NCBI GenBank assembly: GCA_964615905.1
Contig: CAZTUB010000014.1
Location: 62,001-126,000 of the forward strand
DNA length: 64,000 nucleotides
Direction of reading: 5' to 3'
Source of the DNA: DATLMR01 sp964615905
GTDB taxonomy: Bacteria > Acidobacteriota > Blastocatellia > UBA7656
A program made the position numbers and the translations under genes. Below the pieces are notes generated by a model. That model saw nothing but the letters and a program-made list of their open reading frames with translations. It made no database searches and was not told the origin of the DNA. This document shows, in pieces, positions 33,104-43,758 of this stretch (position 1 is its first letter; the number at the start of each line of letters is the position of its first letter).

Positions 33104-35188
33104 TTAGAGCTTTGAGCTTTTGTGGCTCTTTCCGAGCGGGAGCAGTATCGTGAACGTCGAGCCGAGCCCTTCGCCGGGGCTATCGGCGCAGACGGTCCCG
33201 CCGTGAAGCTCTACCAGATGGCGCACGATCGCAAGCCCCAGCCCAAGCCCCCCGTAAGGGCGCGTGCAGGTGGAATCGGCCTGGCGGAACCGGTCAAAGA
33301 TGAATGGCAGAAACTCACTGCTGATCCCCTCGCCCGTATCGCTCACAGTGATCTGCGTGTGGTCTTCGGCGCGCTCAAGCCTCACCGTTATTCGCCCCTC
33401 CGAAGGGGTAAACTTGATCGCGTTCGACAGAAGGTTCCAGACGACCTGCTGCAAGCGGCTTGCGTCGCCTGGGAGGTGGCGCGCCGACGGGTCGAGCGTC
33501 ACCTCTAACTGAATGCTCTTAGAATCGGCCGCAAGCTGCACAGAGTCTATGGCCGCGTTGATGACCGATGCCATATCGACCGGCGCGATGTTGAGCCGGA
33601 GCTTGCCTGTGATCACGCGCGACACGTCGAGTATATCTTCGATCAACTGCGACTGCGCCTTCGCGTTGCGGTGTATGGTCTCGACCGCGCGCTCGACCGT
33701 CGCTTCATCGAGGCGGCCCGTGCGAAGCAGGTGCGACCACCCGATGATGGCGTTAAGCGGCGTGCGCAGCTCGTGCGAGACTGTGGCCAAAAACTCGTCC
33801 TTCATGCGATTGGCGGTTTCGGCCTCTGCGCGCGCCATCTGCTCTCGCAGGAGAAATTGTTTGCGCTCTTCGAGCTCCCTTTGAACCTGGTGATGAAGCT
33901 GCGCGCTCTCGATAAAGTCTGCCGCCATCTGCGCATAAAGGTCTATCAGCCGCATCTCACGCTCAGACGGCCTGTGCGGCTTGCGGAAATGGACCGAGAG
34001 CACGCCAATGATCGCCCCGCTTCGAGTAATGAGCGGGGTGCTGTGGCAAGCGCGGAAGCCCGCGCGCCTCGCCGCCTCCTTGTAATCGCTAAAGACCGGG
34101 TCGACCTCCGTATCCTCGACCACTATTCGCCGCCGCTGGTCATAGCAGGCCCCGCAGGCTCCGGCGCCGGTCGGAACCCATTCGACCTGGCTGATGAACT
34201 CGTCGTTGAAGCCGGTATGAACTTTTAGAGCGAGCCCTTCGCGATTCTGGTCGCGCAATGACAGCAGGCCCATGTTGGTTTGCTGAACCGACAGCGCCGA
34301 CCGCAGCACCTCTTCCAGCACAGAGCTTATATCGAGCGTGCTCGTAAGGGTCAGGCTCATCTCGTGCAATCTGCGCAAGTCCTCGACCTGGACCTCCAGC
34401 TCGTCTTTCACCACGCGGAGAGCCGCTTCGGCCTCCTTGCGCTCGGCGATTTCGGCCTCAAGCAGCGCCGCCTTCTGTTGCAAGTTGAGTATGGCGCGTA
34501 GCCTGTCGCCGTCGGTTTCAAGCGATGAATAGCTTTCGGCGGGAATTATTTGAGAGTGCGCGCCGCATACCTCTTCGAGCGGCCGGGCCACGTGCTCGTC
34601 TTCGAGACCGCTCATCGGGTATGCGCAAAAAAGCGAGAAGGAGTGAGTCTTGTGCAGCTGGTTCCAGAGTCCTTCAAGATGGATAGCCGCGTCTTTTTTC
34701 TCGTCCGCCCACAACAGCGCGACCATCTCGCCAAATATGCGCACGCGGCGGTTGCCTTCGGCGGCTCGCGCGATCACCTCTCCGAGCACCTCTTTGACCG
34801 GGCCGAATTCGGGCCGCCCGTTGACCATCAGCTTCGATAAAGTCTCTGCCGCATCGAGCGGAACGTACTGGCCGCGCGCAAATGCCGGGGCAAGGTCTGC
34901 TCCCGCCGCTCGCAGCCGTTGTTCGAGGCCGTCGATGTGCGCCCTTGTGGCCACGACGATACAGGCGTCGCCGACTTCCAGCCCGCGACTTACGAAGCCG
35001 CTCAAAGAGTTCAGAAGAAAATCGTCCGTCTCATAGAACTGAACGAAGTGCTCGCCCTCGCCCACCGCGCTCCAATCCGCGCGCGGAGCCAGTTCCATCA
35101 AGGCTATGTCGCCTGTGTGTCGGGTTAGGTCGATAGAGAAGTTGCCGTCGTTCGCTGCTTTCACCTGCGGGCCTCCATACAAATTCAA
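33104..35188 (-). CDS. MEDS-GAF sensor histidine kinase
   Basis: Soluble sensor kinase of 694 aa. An N-terminal MEDS (DcmR-type) domain (about 45-205, starting GEHFVQFYETDDFLLNSL) is followed by a coiled coil, a GAF domain (about 290-430) with CGACYDQRR and a Cys-rich signature, and the kinase core. The H-box is FLATVSHELRTPLNAIIGW, and the HATPase has DTGEGIS and GGLGLGLAIV. No membrane segment is present, so it senses an internal signal. No response regulator is adjacent. MEDS domains bind unknown small ligands, for example in methylotroph regulators. Confidence 0.88.
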   Translation of the reverse strand: MNLYGGPQVKAANDGNFSIDLTRHTGDIALMELAPRADWSAVGEGEHFVQFYETDDFLLNSLSGFVSRGLEVGDACIVVATRAHIDGLEQRLRAAGADLAPAFARGQYVPLDAAETLSKLMVNGRPEFGPVKEVLGEVIARAAEGNRRVRIFGEMVALLWADEKKDAAIHLEGLWNQLHKTHSFSLFCAYPMSGLEDEHVARPLEEVCGAHSQIIPAESYSSLETDGDRLRAILNLQQKAALLEAEIAERKEAEAALRVVKDELEVQVEDLRRLHEMSLTLTSTLDISSVLEEVLRSALSVQQTNMGLLSLRDQNREGLALKVHTGFNDEFISQVEWVPTGAGACGACYDQRRRIVVEDTEVDPVFSDYKEAARRAGFRACHSTPLITRSGAIIGVLSVHFRKPHRPSEREMRLIDLYAQMAADFIESAQLHHQVQRELEERKQFLLREQMARAEAETANRMKDEFLATVSHELRTPLNAIIGWSHLLRTGRLDEATVERAVETIHRNAKAQSQLIEDILDVSRVITGKLRLNIAPVDMASVINAAIDSVQLAADSKSIQLEVTLDPSARHLPGDASRLQQVVWNLLSNAIKFTPSEGRITVRLERAEDHTQITVSDTGEGISSEFLPFIFDRFRQADSTCTRPYGGLGLGLAIVRHLVELHGGTVCADSPGEGLGSTFTILLPLGKSHKSSKL

Positions 35189-35458
35189 TCCCGGTTGCGG
35201 CGATGAATTTCCTGTGCGCTGATCTTAGAGGGTATTATGGCACTGAAGATTTATCTGAGTAACTGAAGAGGTACTCGATCCAGCCAATCATATACGGTTG
35301 TACAGGCCCACATTGGCATTCTACACCGCCAGGGGTATAAATCCTAGTGATAAATTGGGTTGCGCAAGTTGCGCGGCTCCGGCGTTCTATAGAAAGCGGC
35401 GGGCTTTCACTTGATGAGAGTGGCCCGTCGGCATAGCGACAGGGGGTGGAGACAGGCA

Positions 35459-36340
35459 ATGGAACCTCATGATAGACGCGGCCTGATAGAGGTCTGGCGG
35501 CCCGACGGCCTGGCCCAGCTCGAATTGCGGCGAGGCTTCTCGGTCGCGCGCCCGGTGCCTCGTCACTGGCACGAAGAATACCAGCTCTGTCTCGTCCAAT
35601 CGGGGTCGGGCGAGCTGAGGTACCGGGGCGCGGACCATCTCACGCCGCCCGCGAGCCTGTTCATAGTTCACCCCGGAGAGGTCCATTCAAACCGCGCATA
35701 CGGCAGCCGGGGCTGTAGCTACAGGGACATGTTCGTCGGCCCGGAATTGATGCGCTCGACCGCCGCCGAAGTCGAGGGGAAAGAGCGCGGGCTGCCTTTC
35801 TTCAAGACCGCGATAGTCTGCGACGGCGAGGTGATCGAGAAGTACCTCGACCTGCACCTGGCGCTTGAGCGACCGTCATCGAGCCTTGAGACAGACGCGC
35901 TCGTTTTGAACCTGGTCGCTCTGCTGCTCGCGCGCTTTGCGGAGAACCGGGCGCGCGCAAGCCGCGCGGGTCTTGAGCGGCGAGCTATCAGCGGCGCGTG
36001 CGATTATCTTGTCGAGCATTATGCCGAGAACGTCTCGCTGGAGACTCTGGCGCGCATGGCGAACCTGAGCCCTTTCCATTTCAACCGCGTCTTTTCGGAG
36101 CAGAAGGGCATGCCCCCTCACGCCTTCCAGACCCAACTGCGCGTGTCGCGCGCAAAGTCGCTGCTGCGCGCGGGCTTGGCGATCCCGCAGGTGGCGGCCC
36201 AGACAGGCTTCGCGGATCAAAGCCATCTGACACGCCACTTCAAACGGCTGGTCGGAGTCCCGCCCGGCCAGTACATCCAAAACCGCCACTACACCGAACA
36301 GAGCAAGAACGTTCAAGACATACTCGCGCGGTCGCGTTAA
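35459..36340 (+). CDS. AraC-family transcriptional regulator with cupin sensor
   Basis: Regulator of 293 aa. The N-terminal AraC-type cupin (about 10-110) has HWHEEYQLCLVQSGSGELRY and IVHPGEVHSN. The C-terminal HTH_18 domain (about 185-285) has the canonical end QTGFADQSHLTRHFKRLVG. GGTGGAG eight bases before the ATG at 35459 decides the start. It is followed after 21 bases by an MBL-fold hydrolase that could be its target. The inducer is unknown. The 270-base gap upstream contains no clear gene. Confidence 0.9.
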   Translation: MEPHDRRGLIEVWRPDGLAQLELRRGFSVARPVPRHWHEEYQLCLVQSGSGELRYRGADHLTPPASLFIVHPGEVHSNRAYGSRGCSYRDMFVGPELMRSTAAEVEGKERGLPFFKTAIVCDGEVIEKYLDLHLALERPSSSLETDALVLNLVALLLARFAENRARASRAGLERRAISGACDYLVEHYAENVSLETLARMANLSPFHFNRVFSEQKGMPPHAFQTQLRVSRAKSLLRAGLAIPQVAAQTGFADQSHLTRHFKRLVGVPPGQYIQNRHYTEQSKNVQDILARSR

Positions 36341-36361
36341 ATTTCGTCGAGCCCGGCTTTC

Positions 36362-37525
36362 ATGCTACCGAAGCAGAGGAATGACGCTGAGATGAGACCG
36401 CTAAGATCAAAACCCCTGGAATTAAGAGCCCTGAAATTAAGAACCCTGCAAATCATCGCGCTCGTGTTGATAAACTCGACAGCGCTCGTCGCCGACTCGG
36501 TGAATACGAAGGAGCGGACCGCGACCCGCGTTGCCGAAGGCGTATACATGATCCGCCATAAGGACGCCCCCGACGGCTTCCCTCAAGGAAATACCACCGT
36601 GATTATAGGCGAGCGCGAGGCGCTGGTGGTCGACTCCTGCTACCTGCCTTCGTCCGCGCGCGAAGACATAGCGCAGATTCGCCAGTGGACAAACAAGCCC
36701 GTCCGTTATCTGCTCAACACGCACTGGCACTACGACCACACGCTCGGCAATAGCGCATACGCCGAAAGCTTCCCGCAGCTTGTGATAATCGCGCACCGGG
36801 AGACGAGGCGGCAGATCGAGGGCTACAACCCCGGCTGGTTCGACAGGTACCCGCAGCGCCGCGAGCTGTTCAAGCAGATGATCGACACGGGCAAGGACCG
36901 CGACGGCAACCCGCTGACCGAAGCTCAACTCAGAGATTACCGGGCCGCGCTTGAAGGGGTCGAGCCGGTCGAGGCCGAATTCAAGAACCTTGTCGACCGG
37001 ATGCCCAACTTGATGTTCGACCAGGCGCTTACAATCGATCTTGGAAACCGCGAGGTCGAGATCAAACATCTCGGACGCGGCAACACGGCTGGCGACGCAA
37101 TCGTCTACCTGCCGAAAGAGAAGATACTGATTGCGGGCGACCTGCTCGATCACCCCGTGCCGTACCTGGGCGGCGGCTACCCGTCGGAGCTTATAATGAC
37201 GCTCAAGAGGATGGCCGCGCTCGACGCGCAGGCGATCATCCCCGGCCACGGCGAGCTTATGCGAGGCGACCACGCAAGGACGCACTTGAAGCACGTGACA
37301 GACTTCGTCGAGGCGGTGGTCGCGGAGGTAAACAAAGAGGTATACCGGGCGGGAAACTCGTCTCGAAAACTCGAAGAGGTGCAAAGGGCCGTGCGCAAAG
37401 CTATCGAATCGACACCGTGGCGGCAACGCTTTGGCGGAGACGACAAAGACAACCTCGACTTCTTTGATACCTTCAGCCTGCCGGGTCTTGTGACGGCCGC
37501 CTACGCAGAAGCCTGGCGGAGATGA
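36362..37525 (+). CDS. Secreted MBL-fold metallo-hydrolase
   Basis: Metallo-beta-lactamase-fold hydrolase of 387 aa. A leader-like hydrophobic stretch (about 25-44, LQIIALVLINSTALVADS) points to export. The metal motif THWHYDH is followed by the later His in IPGHGELMRGDH. The starting ATG may be 36362 or 36392; neither has a strong ribosome site. A canonical terminator follows 29 bases after the stop. The substrate cannot be predicted; the family includes hydrolases of lactones and related compounds. Confidence 0.85.
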   Translation: MLPKQRNDAEMRPLRSKPLELRALKLRTLQIIALVLINSTALVADSVNTKERTATRVAEGVYMIRHKDAPDGFPQGNTTVIIGEREALVVDSCYLPSSAREDIAQIRQWTNKPVRYLLNTHWHYDHTLGNSAYAESFPQLVIIAHRETRRQIEGYNPGWFDRYPQRRELFKQMIDTGKDRDGNPLTEAQLRDYRAALEGVEPVEAEFKNLVDRMPNLMFDQALTIDLGNREVEIKHLGRGNTAGDAIVYLPKEKILIAGDLLDHPVPYLGGGYPSELIMTLKRMAALDAQAIIPGHGELMRGDHARTHLKHVTDFVEAVVAEVNKEVYRAGNSSRKLEEVQRAVRKAIESTPWRQRFGGDDKDNLDFFDTFSLPGLVTAAYAEAWRR

Positions 37526-37553
37526 CTCGACTAAGCGCAAACGACCGACCCAT

Positions 37554-37586
37554 AAGCCCGGCCTTTTTAGCCGGGCTTTTCTTTCT
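37554..37586 (+). terminator. Rho-independent terminator
   Basis: AAGCCCGGC (37554-37562), a 7-base loop, GCCGGGCTT (37570-37578), then a T-rich tail TTCTTTCTT. Clear intrinsic terminator of the MBL gene. Confidence 0.9.
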
Positions 37587-37667
37587 TCTAAAGCCCTGAC
37601 CGATGACTGCAAAACTGTTAAGATGACAACCCTGTAGATTATAGCCGCGCGATTTTAAGAGGTGAAT

Positions 37668-38027
37668 ATGACCCCAGACGACGCACTGGCGTTGATTATC
37701 TCCGAAGCTCGCCCTGACGGAGACAGCCTGCTTGCAAGCGTTAAAAACGGCGAAGAGCCCGGCACCCAGAGGATGAGCCGGCTCATCTCTGCGCTCGCCG
37801 TTATATTCCACTCGCTTGGCGGTCGGGCTGAGATTGATCGAAAGCTGGCAGCCGCCCTCTTCGCTTTAGGCTCGGAACTGCCCTTGACGATAAGCTCGCT
37901 CGCGAGCCGTGGCCACTCCTGGCGCAGAGGGTTTATGGAGGACGAGGTCTACGAGCTGCTGATGGGCGTTCAGAGCATCTTCGAGGACCGCCCTGTAGGG
38001 CCTGAGCCCGCAGAGACTGTACATTGA
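37668..38027 (+). CDS. Small hypothetical protein
   Basis: A 119-aa, probably cytoplasmic, helical protein starting MTPDDALALIISEARPDGDS, with an AAGAGGTGA ribosome site. I do not recognise a family. It overlaps slightly or abuts the DinB-like gene (its stop is at 38025-38027), so the two are likely co-transcribed. Confidence 0.7.
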   Translation: MTPDDALALIISEARPDGDSLLASVKNGEEPGTQRMSRLISALAVIFHSLGGRAEIDRKLAAALFALGSELPLTISSLASRGHSWRRGFMEDEVYELLMGVQSIFEDRPVGPEPAETVH

Positions 38028-38041
38028 TAGAGGTGAGCGGT

Positions 38042-38512
38042 ATGCAAAATTATGTGATCGAGCTGCGCGAGGTGGTCGAAGCGGCTTACTCGGAGCTGCT
38101 TCGAATCTCGGATGCGGAGAGCGCGCGCAGGATTTCCGGTGATAAGTGGTCGCCGCGCGAGGTCATCGGTCACCTGATCGATTCGGCGTCGGTTAACCAC
38201 CAGCGGTTCGTCCGCGCGCAGTTCCAAGACGATCTTATCTTTCCCGGCTACGAGCAGGAGGACTGGGTCAGGGTCCAGCGCTACGGCGACGCGCCGTGGG
38301 AAGAGCTGCTCTCGCTTTGGCGGAGTTATAACCTGCACATCGCTCACGTCATGGCCACCGCGCCCGAAGACATTCGCAGGCGCAAGCAGACCGCGCACAG
38401 CCTCCACAAGATCGGGTGGCAGGCGGTCGCAGAGGGCGAGCCGACGACGCTCGATTATTTGATGCGCGATTATGTCGGCCATCTGAAACATCACCTGCGC
38501 CAGATTCTTTGA
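38042..38512 (+). CDS. DinB-like four-helix metalloprotein
   Basis: A 156-aa DinB_2-like protein. It has the pattern WSPREVIGHLIDSASVNHQR and DYVGHLKHHLRQIL, giving the three His positions typical of the family's metal site. Members are putative metal-dependent hydrolases or bacillithiol/mycothiol-type transferases; the activity is unknown here. GAGGTGAG before the ATG at 38042 is preferred over the TTG at 38024. Confidence 0.85.
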   Translation: MQNYVIELREVVEAAYSELLRISDAESARRISGDKWSPREVIGHLIDSASVNHQRFVRAQFQDDLIFPGYEQEDWVRVQRYGDAPWEELLSLWRSYNLHIAHVMATAPEDIRRRKQTAHSLHKIGWQAVAEGEPTTLDYLMRDYVGHLKHHLRQIL

Positions 38513-38556
38513 CCGAACACCTCACAGCTTTCTCCTCTACACGTAATCGTATGCTA

Positions 38557-38581
38557 AAGCCGCTTTTGGTATACGCGGCTT
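38557..38581 (+). terminator. Weak hairpin after DinB-like gene
   Basis: AAGCCGC (38557-38563) pairs with GCGGCTT (38575-38581) around an 11-base loop; no T-run follows. It may end the DinB transcript. Confidence 0.3.
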
Positions 38582-38675
38582 AACCTGCGCGGCCCTTTTG
38601 AGCCCTTCTTCGCTGGCCCTAGGATTGCTGTGTCTACTGCCGCTCGTGCCAACCCGATTGCCTTTAGGAGATTTT

Positions 38676-39383
38676 ATGAAGACCTCACACGCTCGTAACT
38701 GCTTTCGATTCGGATTACTGATAGCGGCGCTGTTGTGCGCAAGCGCGCGAACGGCCAGCGCCCAACAGTTTCAACTGGGGATAGATTTTTCAACCGTGGT
38801 TCCAACAGGCAGCTTTAGCGATAACGTCACAAACAACGGGTACGGCGTCGGCGGCCAGTTTCTTGTGGGTATCGGCCGCAGCCCGTTTCATCTGGGAGTA
38901 GACGCCGCGTTTGCCAATTACGGCTCCGAAGAGCACGAAGAGCCGCTCAGCCCTACCATCCCCGAAGTGACGTTGAAGGTTAAGACCGACAACAACATCA
39001 TTCTGACTCACCTCTTGCTGAGAGCCCAGCCTCGCAGCGGCAGAATCCGCCCTTACGCGGACGGGCTCATCGGGCTCAAGTACCTGTTCACGCGGACGAG
39101 CATACGCAACGACACGGACGACGAGGAGCTTGCGGGCACTACGAACTTCAGCGACACGACCTTCAGTTACGGGTTTGGCGGAGGTGTTCAAATCAGGCTC
39201 GCCGATCTCGGTTCGGGCGGCGATATATCGTTCGACAGCAAGGTGAGGTATTTAAGGGGGTCGCAGGCCGAATACCTGAAAAAAGGCTCGATACGGCGGC
39301 AAAACGGCTCGGTCTTGTTCGACGTGCTCTCTTCGCGGACAGACGTCGTAACGGTGCAGCTTGGGGTGACCTTCCGTTTCTGA
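38676..39383 (+). CDS. Outer-membrane beta-barrel protein
   Basis: A 235-aa outer-membrane protein. A signal peptide (about 1-29, cut after ASA) is followed by alternating strands (FQLGIDFSTVVPTGSFSD through to VVTVQLGVTFRF) ending in an aromatic residue, as in small porin-like barrels. TAGGAG with 5-base spacing sets the ATG at 38676. No ligand is predictable. Confidence 0.82.
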   Translation: MKTSHARNCFRFGLLIAALLCASARTASAQQFQLGIDFSTVVPTGSFSDNVTNNGYGVGGQFLVGIGRSPFHLGVDAAFANYGSEEHEEPLSPTIPEVTLKVKTDNNIILTHLLLRAQPRSGRIRPYADGLIGLKYLFTRTSIRNDTDDEELAGTTNFSDTTFSYGFGGGVQIRLADLGSGGDISFDSKVRYLRGSQAEYLKKGSIRRQNGSVLFDVLSSRTDVVTVQLGVTFRF

Positions 39384-39487
39384 CCCGGTCTCGAAAAAGG
39401 TCGAAAAGTAAACGCCGGGAACAATGCGCTTCGTGAAGTGTCTAAGTAAGAAGCAAGCGCCGACTGCCTCGACGGGGAGGAAACCGA

Positions 39488-39898
39488 ATGGCACGGCGCG
39501 AACCATCTCCCAGCATAAATGTAACGCCGCTTGTCGACGTTCTTTTAGTCCTGCTGATTATCTTCTTTGTGATTCAGCCTCAACGAGAGGCAAAGTTTGA
39601 TACACAGATACCCCATAAGCCGGAAGAGACTCCTGCGCTTGAGCCCCCGGCTGATCTGCTGGTGGTCGAAGTTATATCGGGCAGCGGTCTTGACCTGATC
39701 GTCGAGTTGAACTCGCATCCCATGTCGTTAATAGAACTGGGAACCACACTCAAAGAGCTGCTCGAACAGCGCCCGGCCAGGGATGTGTTCGTCAAAGCGT
39801 CAAAAGAGAGGCGTTACGGCGACATCGTGCACGTTATAGATGTTTTGAAGGGAGCAGGAGCAGCGCCAATCGGGCTTCAAATAGACTTTCTGTCGTAG
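39488..39898 (+). CDS. ExbD/TolR-family energy-transduction protein
   Basis: A 136-aa inner-membrane protein. SINVTPLVDVLLVLLIIFFV is the conserved ExbD/TolR segment, with the proton-carrying Asp in VTPLVDV. A periplasmic domain ends AAPIGLQIDFLS. No ExbB/TolQ gene is adjacent, so its partner must be elsewhere. It could energise TonB-dependent uptake (a TonB-C protein and a TonB receptor lie in this window). Confidence 0.9.
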   Translation: MARREPSPSINVTPLVDVLLVLLIIFFVIQPQREAKFDTQIPHKPEETPALEPPADLLVVEVISGSGLDLIVELNSHPMSLIELGTTLKELLEQRPARDVFVKASKERRYGDIVHVIDVLKGAGAAPIGLQIDFLS

Positions 39899-40030
39899 AG
39901 ATATCTATCCGTCTTTTCTTCGTAATCTTCCCCAATTGCCCGCCTTACTGTCAGCAGGGGTCTTATCCCCGTTTCCGCCTCAAGGTGTAACCAAATCGGC
40001 GCGGCCGGTGTCTAGCTTATTGAGGCAATT

Positions 40031-41536
40031 ATGAAGAACAAGATTAATAAGTTCACTCAAATCATAAGCAAGCGGCGGGGGCTTTTAACCATCCTGGCGA
40101 CACTGGCCGCCGTCGTCGTCTTTGCGGCCGCTTTCTGGGGCAAAAAGGCCAACGCGAGCGATTATATGACCGCAAAGGCCGAGCGCGGCTCTGTACAGGT
40201 GGCGGTCTCCGCTACCGGAACTGTGCAGGCGGTAAAGACCGTTCAGGTCGGCTCGCAGGCTTCGGGCACTGTCGCCTGGCTCGGCGTCGACTTCAATTCC
40301 GAGGTTAAGCAGGGACAGGTCATCGCGCGGCTCGATTCTTCGACCTTCGAAGCGCAGATCCAAAACGCGCGCGCAAGCGTAGCCAATGCTCAGGCAGCCG
40401 TTCAGGCCGCGACCACAGAGATAACGAACCAGGACGCGAATGTGCTGGCGGCGAAGGCTAACGCAGAGGTTGCGCGCGTGCAGGGTGTTGACGCTGTGGC
40501 CGTCGCCAACAGGTATAAAGATTTGCAAAACGTCGTGCCGGGCCGCGACATAGAGTCTGCGCAGGCGCAGGCGAGCGTGGCGGCAGGGCGTATGGCGCAG
40601 GCGACCGCGCAGGTCGCGCAGGCTGAGGCCGCGCGCCAGACTTCGCGCGCCCGGCTCGAACAGGCACGCGCACAGCTCGCGCAGGCAACAGCGCAGCTCG
40701 AACAGGCTCAGGTGAACCTCGCCCACACCGTTATCGCATCGCCTATTGACGGCGTGGTCGTGTCGCGAAGCGTGGACGTAGGCCAGACCGTTGCGGCCAG
40801 CCTTCAGGCTCCGACCCTCTTCACCATAGCAAACGACCTGACGAAGATGCAGGTGCTAGCCTCGATTGACGAGGCAGACGTAGGCCAGGTCCGCGAGGGC
40901 ATCAAGGCCAACTTCACCGTAGACGCTTTTCCGAACCAGGCTTTCACGGGCCGCGTGTCGCAGATCAGGCTCGACGCGCAGAACCTGCAAAACGTGGTCA
41001 CATACACTGCGGTTATCGAGGTCCAAAATCCTGAGCTGAAGCTGCGCCCAGGCATGACCGCGAATATCACTCTGCCGGTAGCCGAGCGCGAAAACGTGCT
41101 GACGGTTCCCAATGCCGCGCTTCGCTTTAAACCTGTGCTTACCGAAAAGGAGCAAGAGGAGATGCGCGCGGAGATGGAAGCGCGCCGCCAGCAAAGAACC
41201 GAGCAGCGGGCCGAGCGTCAGCAGAACGGAGGCCAGCAAAACGGCGAGCAGACAGCGCGTGCGGCGGGCCGTGAAGGCGCTGCCGAGCGCGGCGCGGCGC
41301 GAGCGCAGGGCCAGCAGGTCTGGGTGCTCGTAGAAGGTAAGAAGCTTGAGCCTCGCTTCGTTCGCACGGGGCTGACCGACGGCCGGGCTACAGAGATCGT
41401 CTCCGGCAACCTCGAAGAAGGCGAGACAATCGTCACCGGCCAGAATGAAGCAGCCGGCGCTACTCGCGGGCAGCAGCAGACCGCTTCGCCCTTCGGCGGC
41501 CAGCGGCGACCCGGCGGCGGAGGCCGCAGACAGTAA
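40031..41536 (+). CDS. macA: MacA-like periplasmic adaptor
   Basis: Membrane-fusion protein of 501 aa for a MacB-type tripartite exporter. An N-terminal membrane segment (about 18-36) is followed by the lipoyl motif, a long Ala/Gln-rich coiled-coil hairpin (about 110-235), then the barrel and membrane-proximal domain. A Gln/Arg/Gly-rich low-complexity insert (about 370-430) and a Gly/Arg-rich tail are unusual. It is followed by an inverted heptamer repeat, then the ATPase and permease genes of the same operon. Confidence 0.9.
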   Translation: MKNKINKFTQIISKRRGLLTILATLAAVVVFAAAFWGKKANASDYMTAKAERGSVQVAVSATGTVQAVKTVQVGSQASGTVAWLGVDFNSEVKQGQVIARLDSSTFEAQIQNARASVANAQAAVQAATTEITNQDANVLAAKANAEVARVQGVDAVAVANRYKDLQNVVPGRDIESAQAQASVAAGRMAQATAQVAQAEAARQTSRARLEQARAQLAQATAQLEQAQVNLAHTVIASPIDGVVVSRSVDVGQTVAASLQAPTLFTIANDLTKMQVLASIDEADVGQVREGIKANFTVDAFPNQAFTGRVSQIRLDAQNLQNVVTYTAVIEVQNPELKLRPGMTANITLPVAERENVLTVPNAALRFKPVLTEKEQEEMRAEMEARRQQRTEQRAERQQNGGQQNGEQTARAAGREGAAERGAARAQGQQVWVLVEGKKLEPRFVRTGLTDGRATEIVSGNLEEGETIVTGQNEAAGATRGQQQTASPFGGQRRPGGGGRRQ

Positions 41537-41540
41537 GCGG

Positions 41541-41638
41541 CGTGAGGCGTGAGGCGTTAACCGTAAACCGTGACAAGAACGTGTGAACAACGAGAGCGTC
41601 GTTTCCCTCTTGTCACGGTTTACGGTTAACGGTTTACG
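41541..41638. repeat. Heptamer inverted-repeat element, copy A
   Basis: Left arm: five 7-base units (CGTGAGG twice, CGTTAAC, CGTAAAC, CGTGACA; 41541-41575). Right arm: four complementary units (41611-41638). A 24-bp perfect stem (41555-41578 with 41608-41631) encloses a 29-base loop. It starts 4 bases after the macA stop, inside the macA-macB operon. Confidence 0.85.
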
Positions 41639-41659
41639 GAAAAGGATTTAGGAGAACCA

Positions 41660-42477
41660 ATGGCAACTCAGGTTATAACAGGTATTCGGGCGAACGACAT
41701 TGTGGCGGAGGCTCTTCGCGAGCCGAAAGACGCGCTGATCGCGCTTGAAAGCGTCTACAAGACCTATCAGATGGGCGATGTCGAAATAAACGCGCTGCGC
41801 GGGGTGTCGCTTCAAGTAAACCCCGGCGAGTTCGTGGCGATAATGGGAACGTCGGGGTCGGGCAAGTCTACGACTATGAATATACTCGGATGCCTCGACC
41901 GCCCGACGCGCGGCCACTATTACCTCGAAGGCGAAGACGTGTCGCGCCTGTCTAAAGACGAGCTGGCCGATATCCGCAACAGCAAGATCGGTTTCGTCTT
42001 TCAAAGCTTCAACCTGCTTTCGCGCACTTCGGCCCTTGAGAACGTAGAGCTTCCGATGCTCTACCTCGGAGTCAAACCGTCCGAGCGCGCCCAGCGGGCG
42101 AAAGAGGCGCTTGAGCTTGTGGGGTTGAAGGACCGCATACACAACATGCCGAACCAGCTTTCAGGCGGGCAGCAGCAGCGCGTTGCAATCGCGCGCTCTC
42201 TGGTCAACCGCCCCGCGATAATTCTGGCCGACGAGCCGACGGGCAACCTCGACAGCCGCACTTCAATCGAGGTTATGGACATATTTCAACGGCTCAACCG
42301 CGAGCGCGGGATAACCGTCGCCTTGGTAACGCACGAGCCTGACATTGCCGAGTACGCCAGCCGCGTGATCGTCTTCAAGGACGGGCGAATCAAACGCGAT
42401 TATCAGGTTGAAAATCGCCGCTCTGCTCGCGAAGAGCTCGTTAATCTTCCCGCGGGCGAAGAGGAGGACGACGAATT

Positions 42478-42481
<4 letters not shown>
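41660..42481 (+). CDS. MacB-type ABC transporter ATPase
   Basis: ATP-binding subunit of 273 aa. Walker A GTSGSGKST, signature LSGGQQQR, Walker B IILADEP followed by TGNLDS, and the H-loop THEPDIAEYA are all intact. An acidic C-terminal tail (AGEEEDDEL) extends beyond the usual domain. Its stop overlaps the permease start by 4 bases (ATGA). It works with the adaptor upstream and the FtsX-type permease downstream to export peptides or small molecules. Confidence 0.93.
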
Positions 42482-43701
<1,220 letters not shown>

Positions 43702-43758
43702 GATTCAAGCAACAGTTGCGAGGGGCGGCTTTCAGTGGCCGCCCCTGCGACCTTGCTC

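Noticed and set aside
36437..37612. 391-codon minus-strand ORF opposite the MBL-fold gene
   Set aside because: Antisense shadow; the sense frame carries the THWHYDH metal motif and a terminator.
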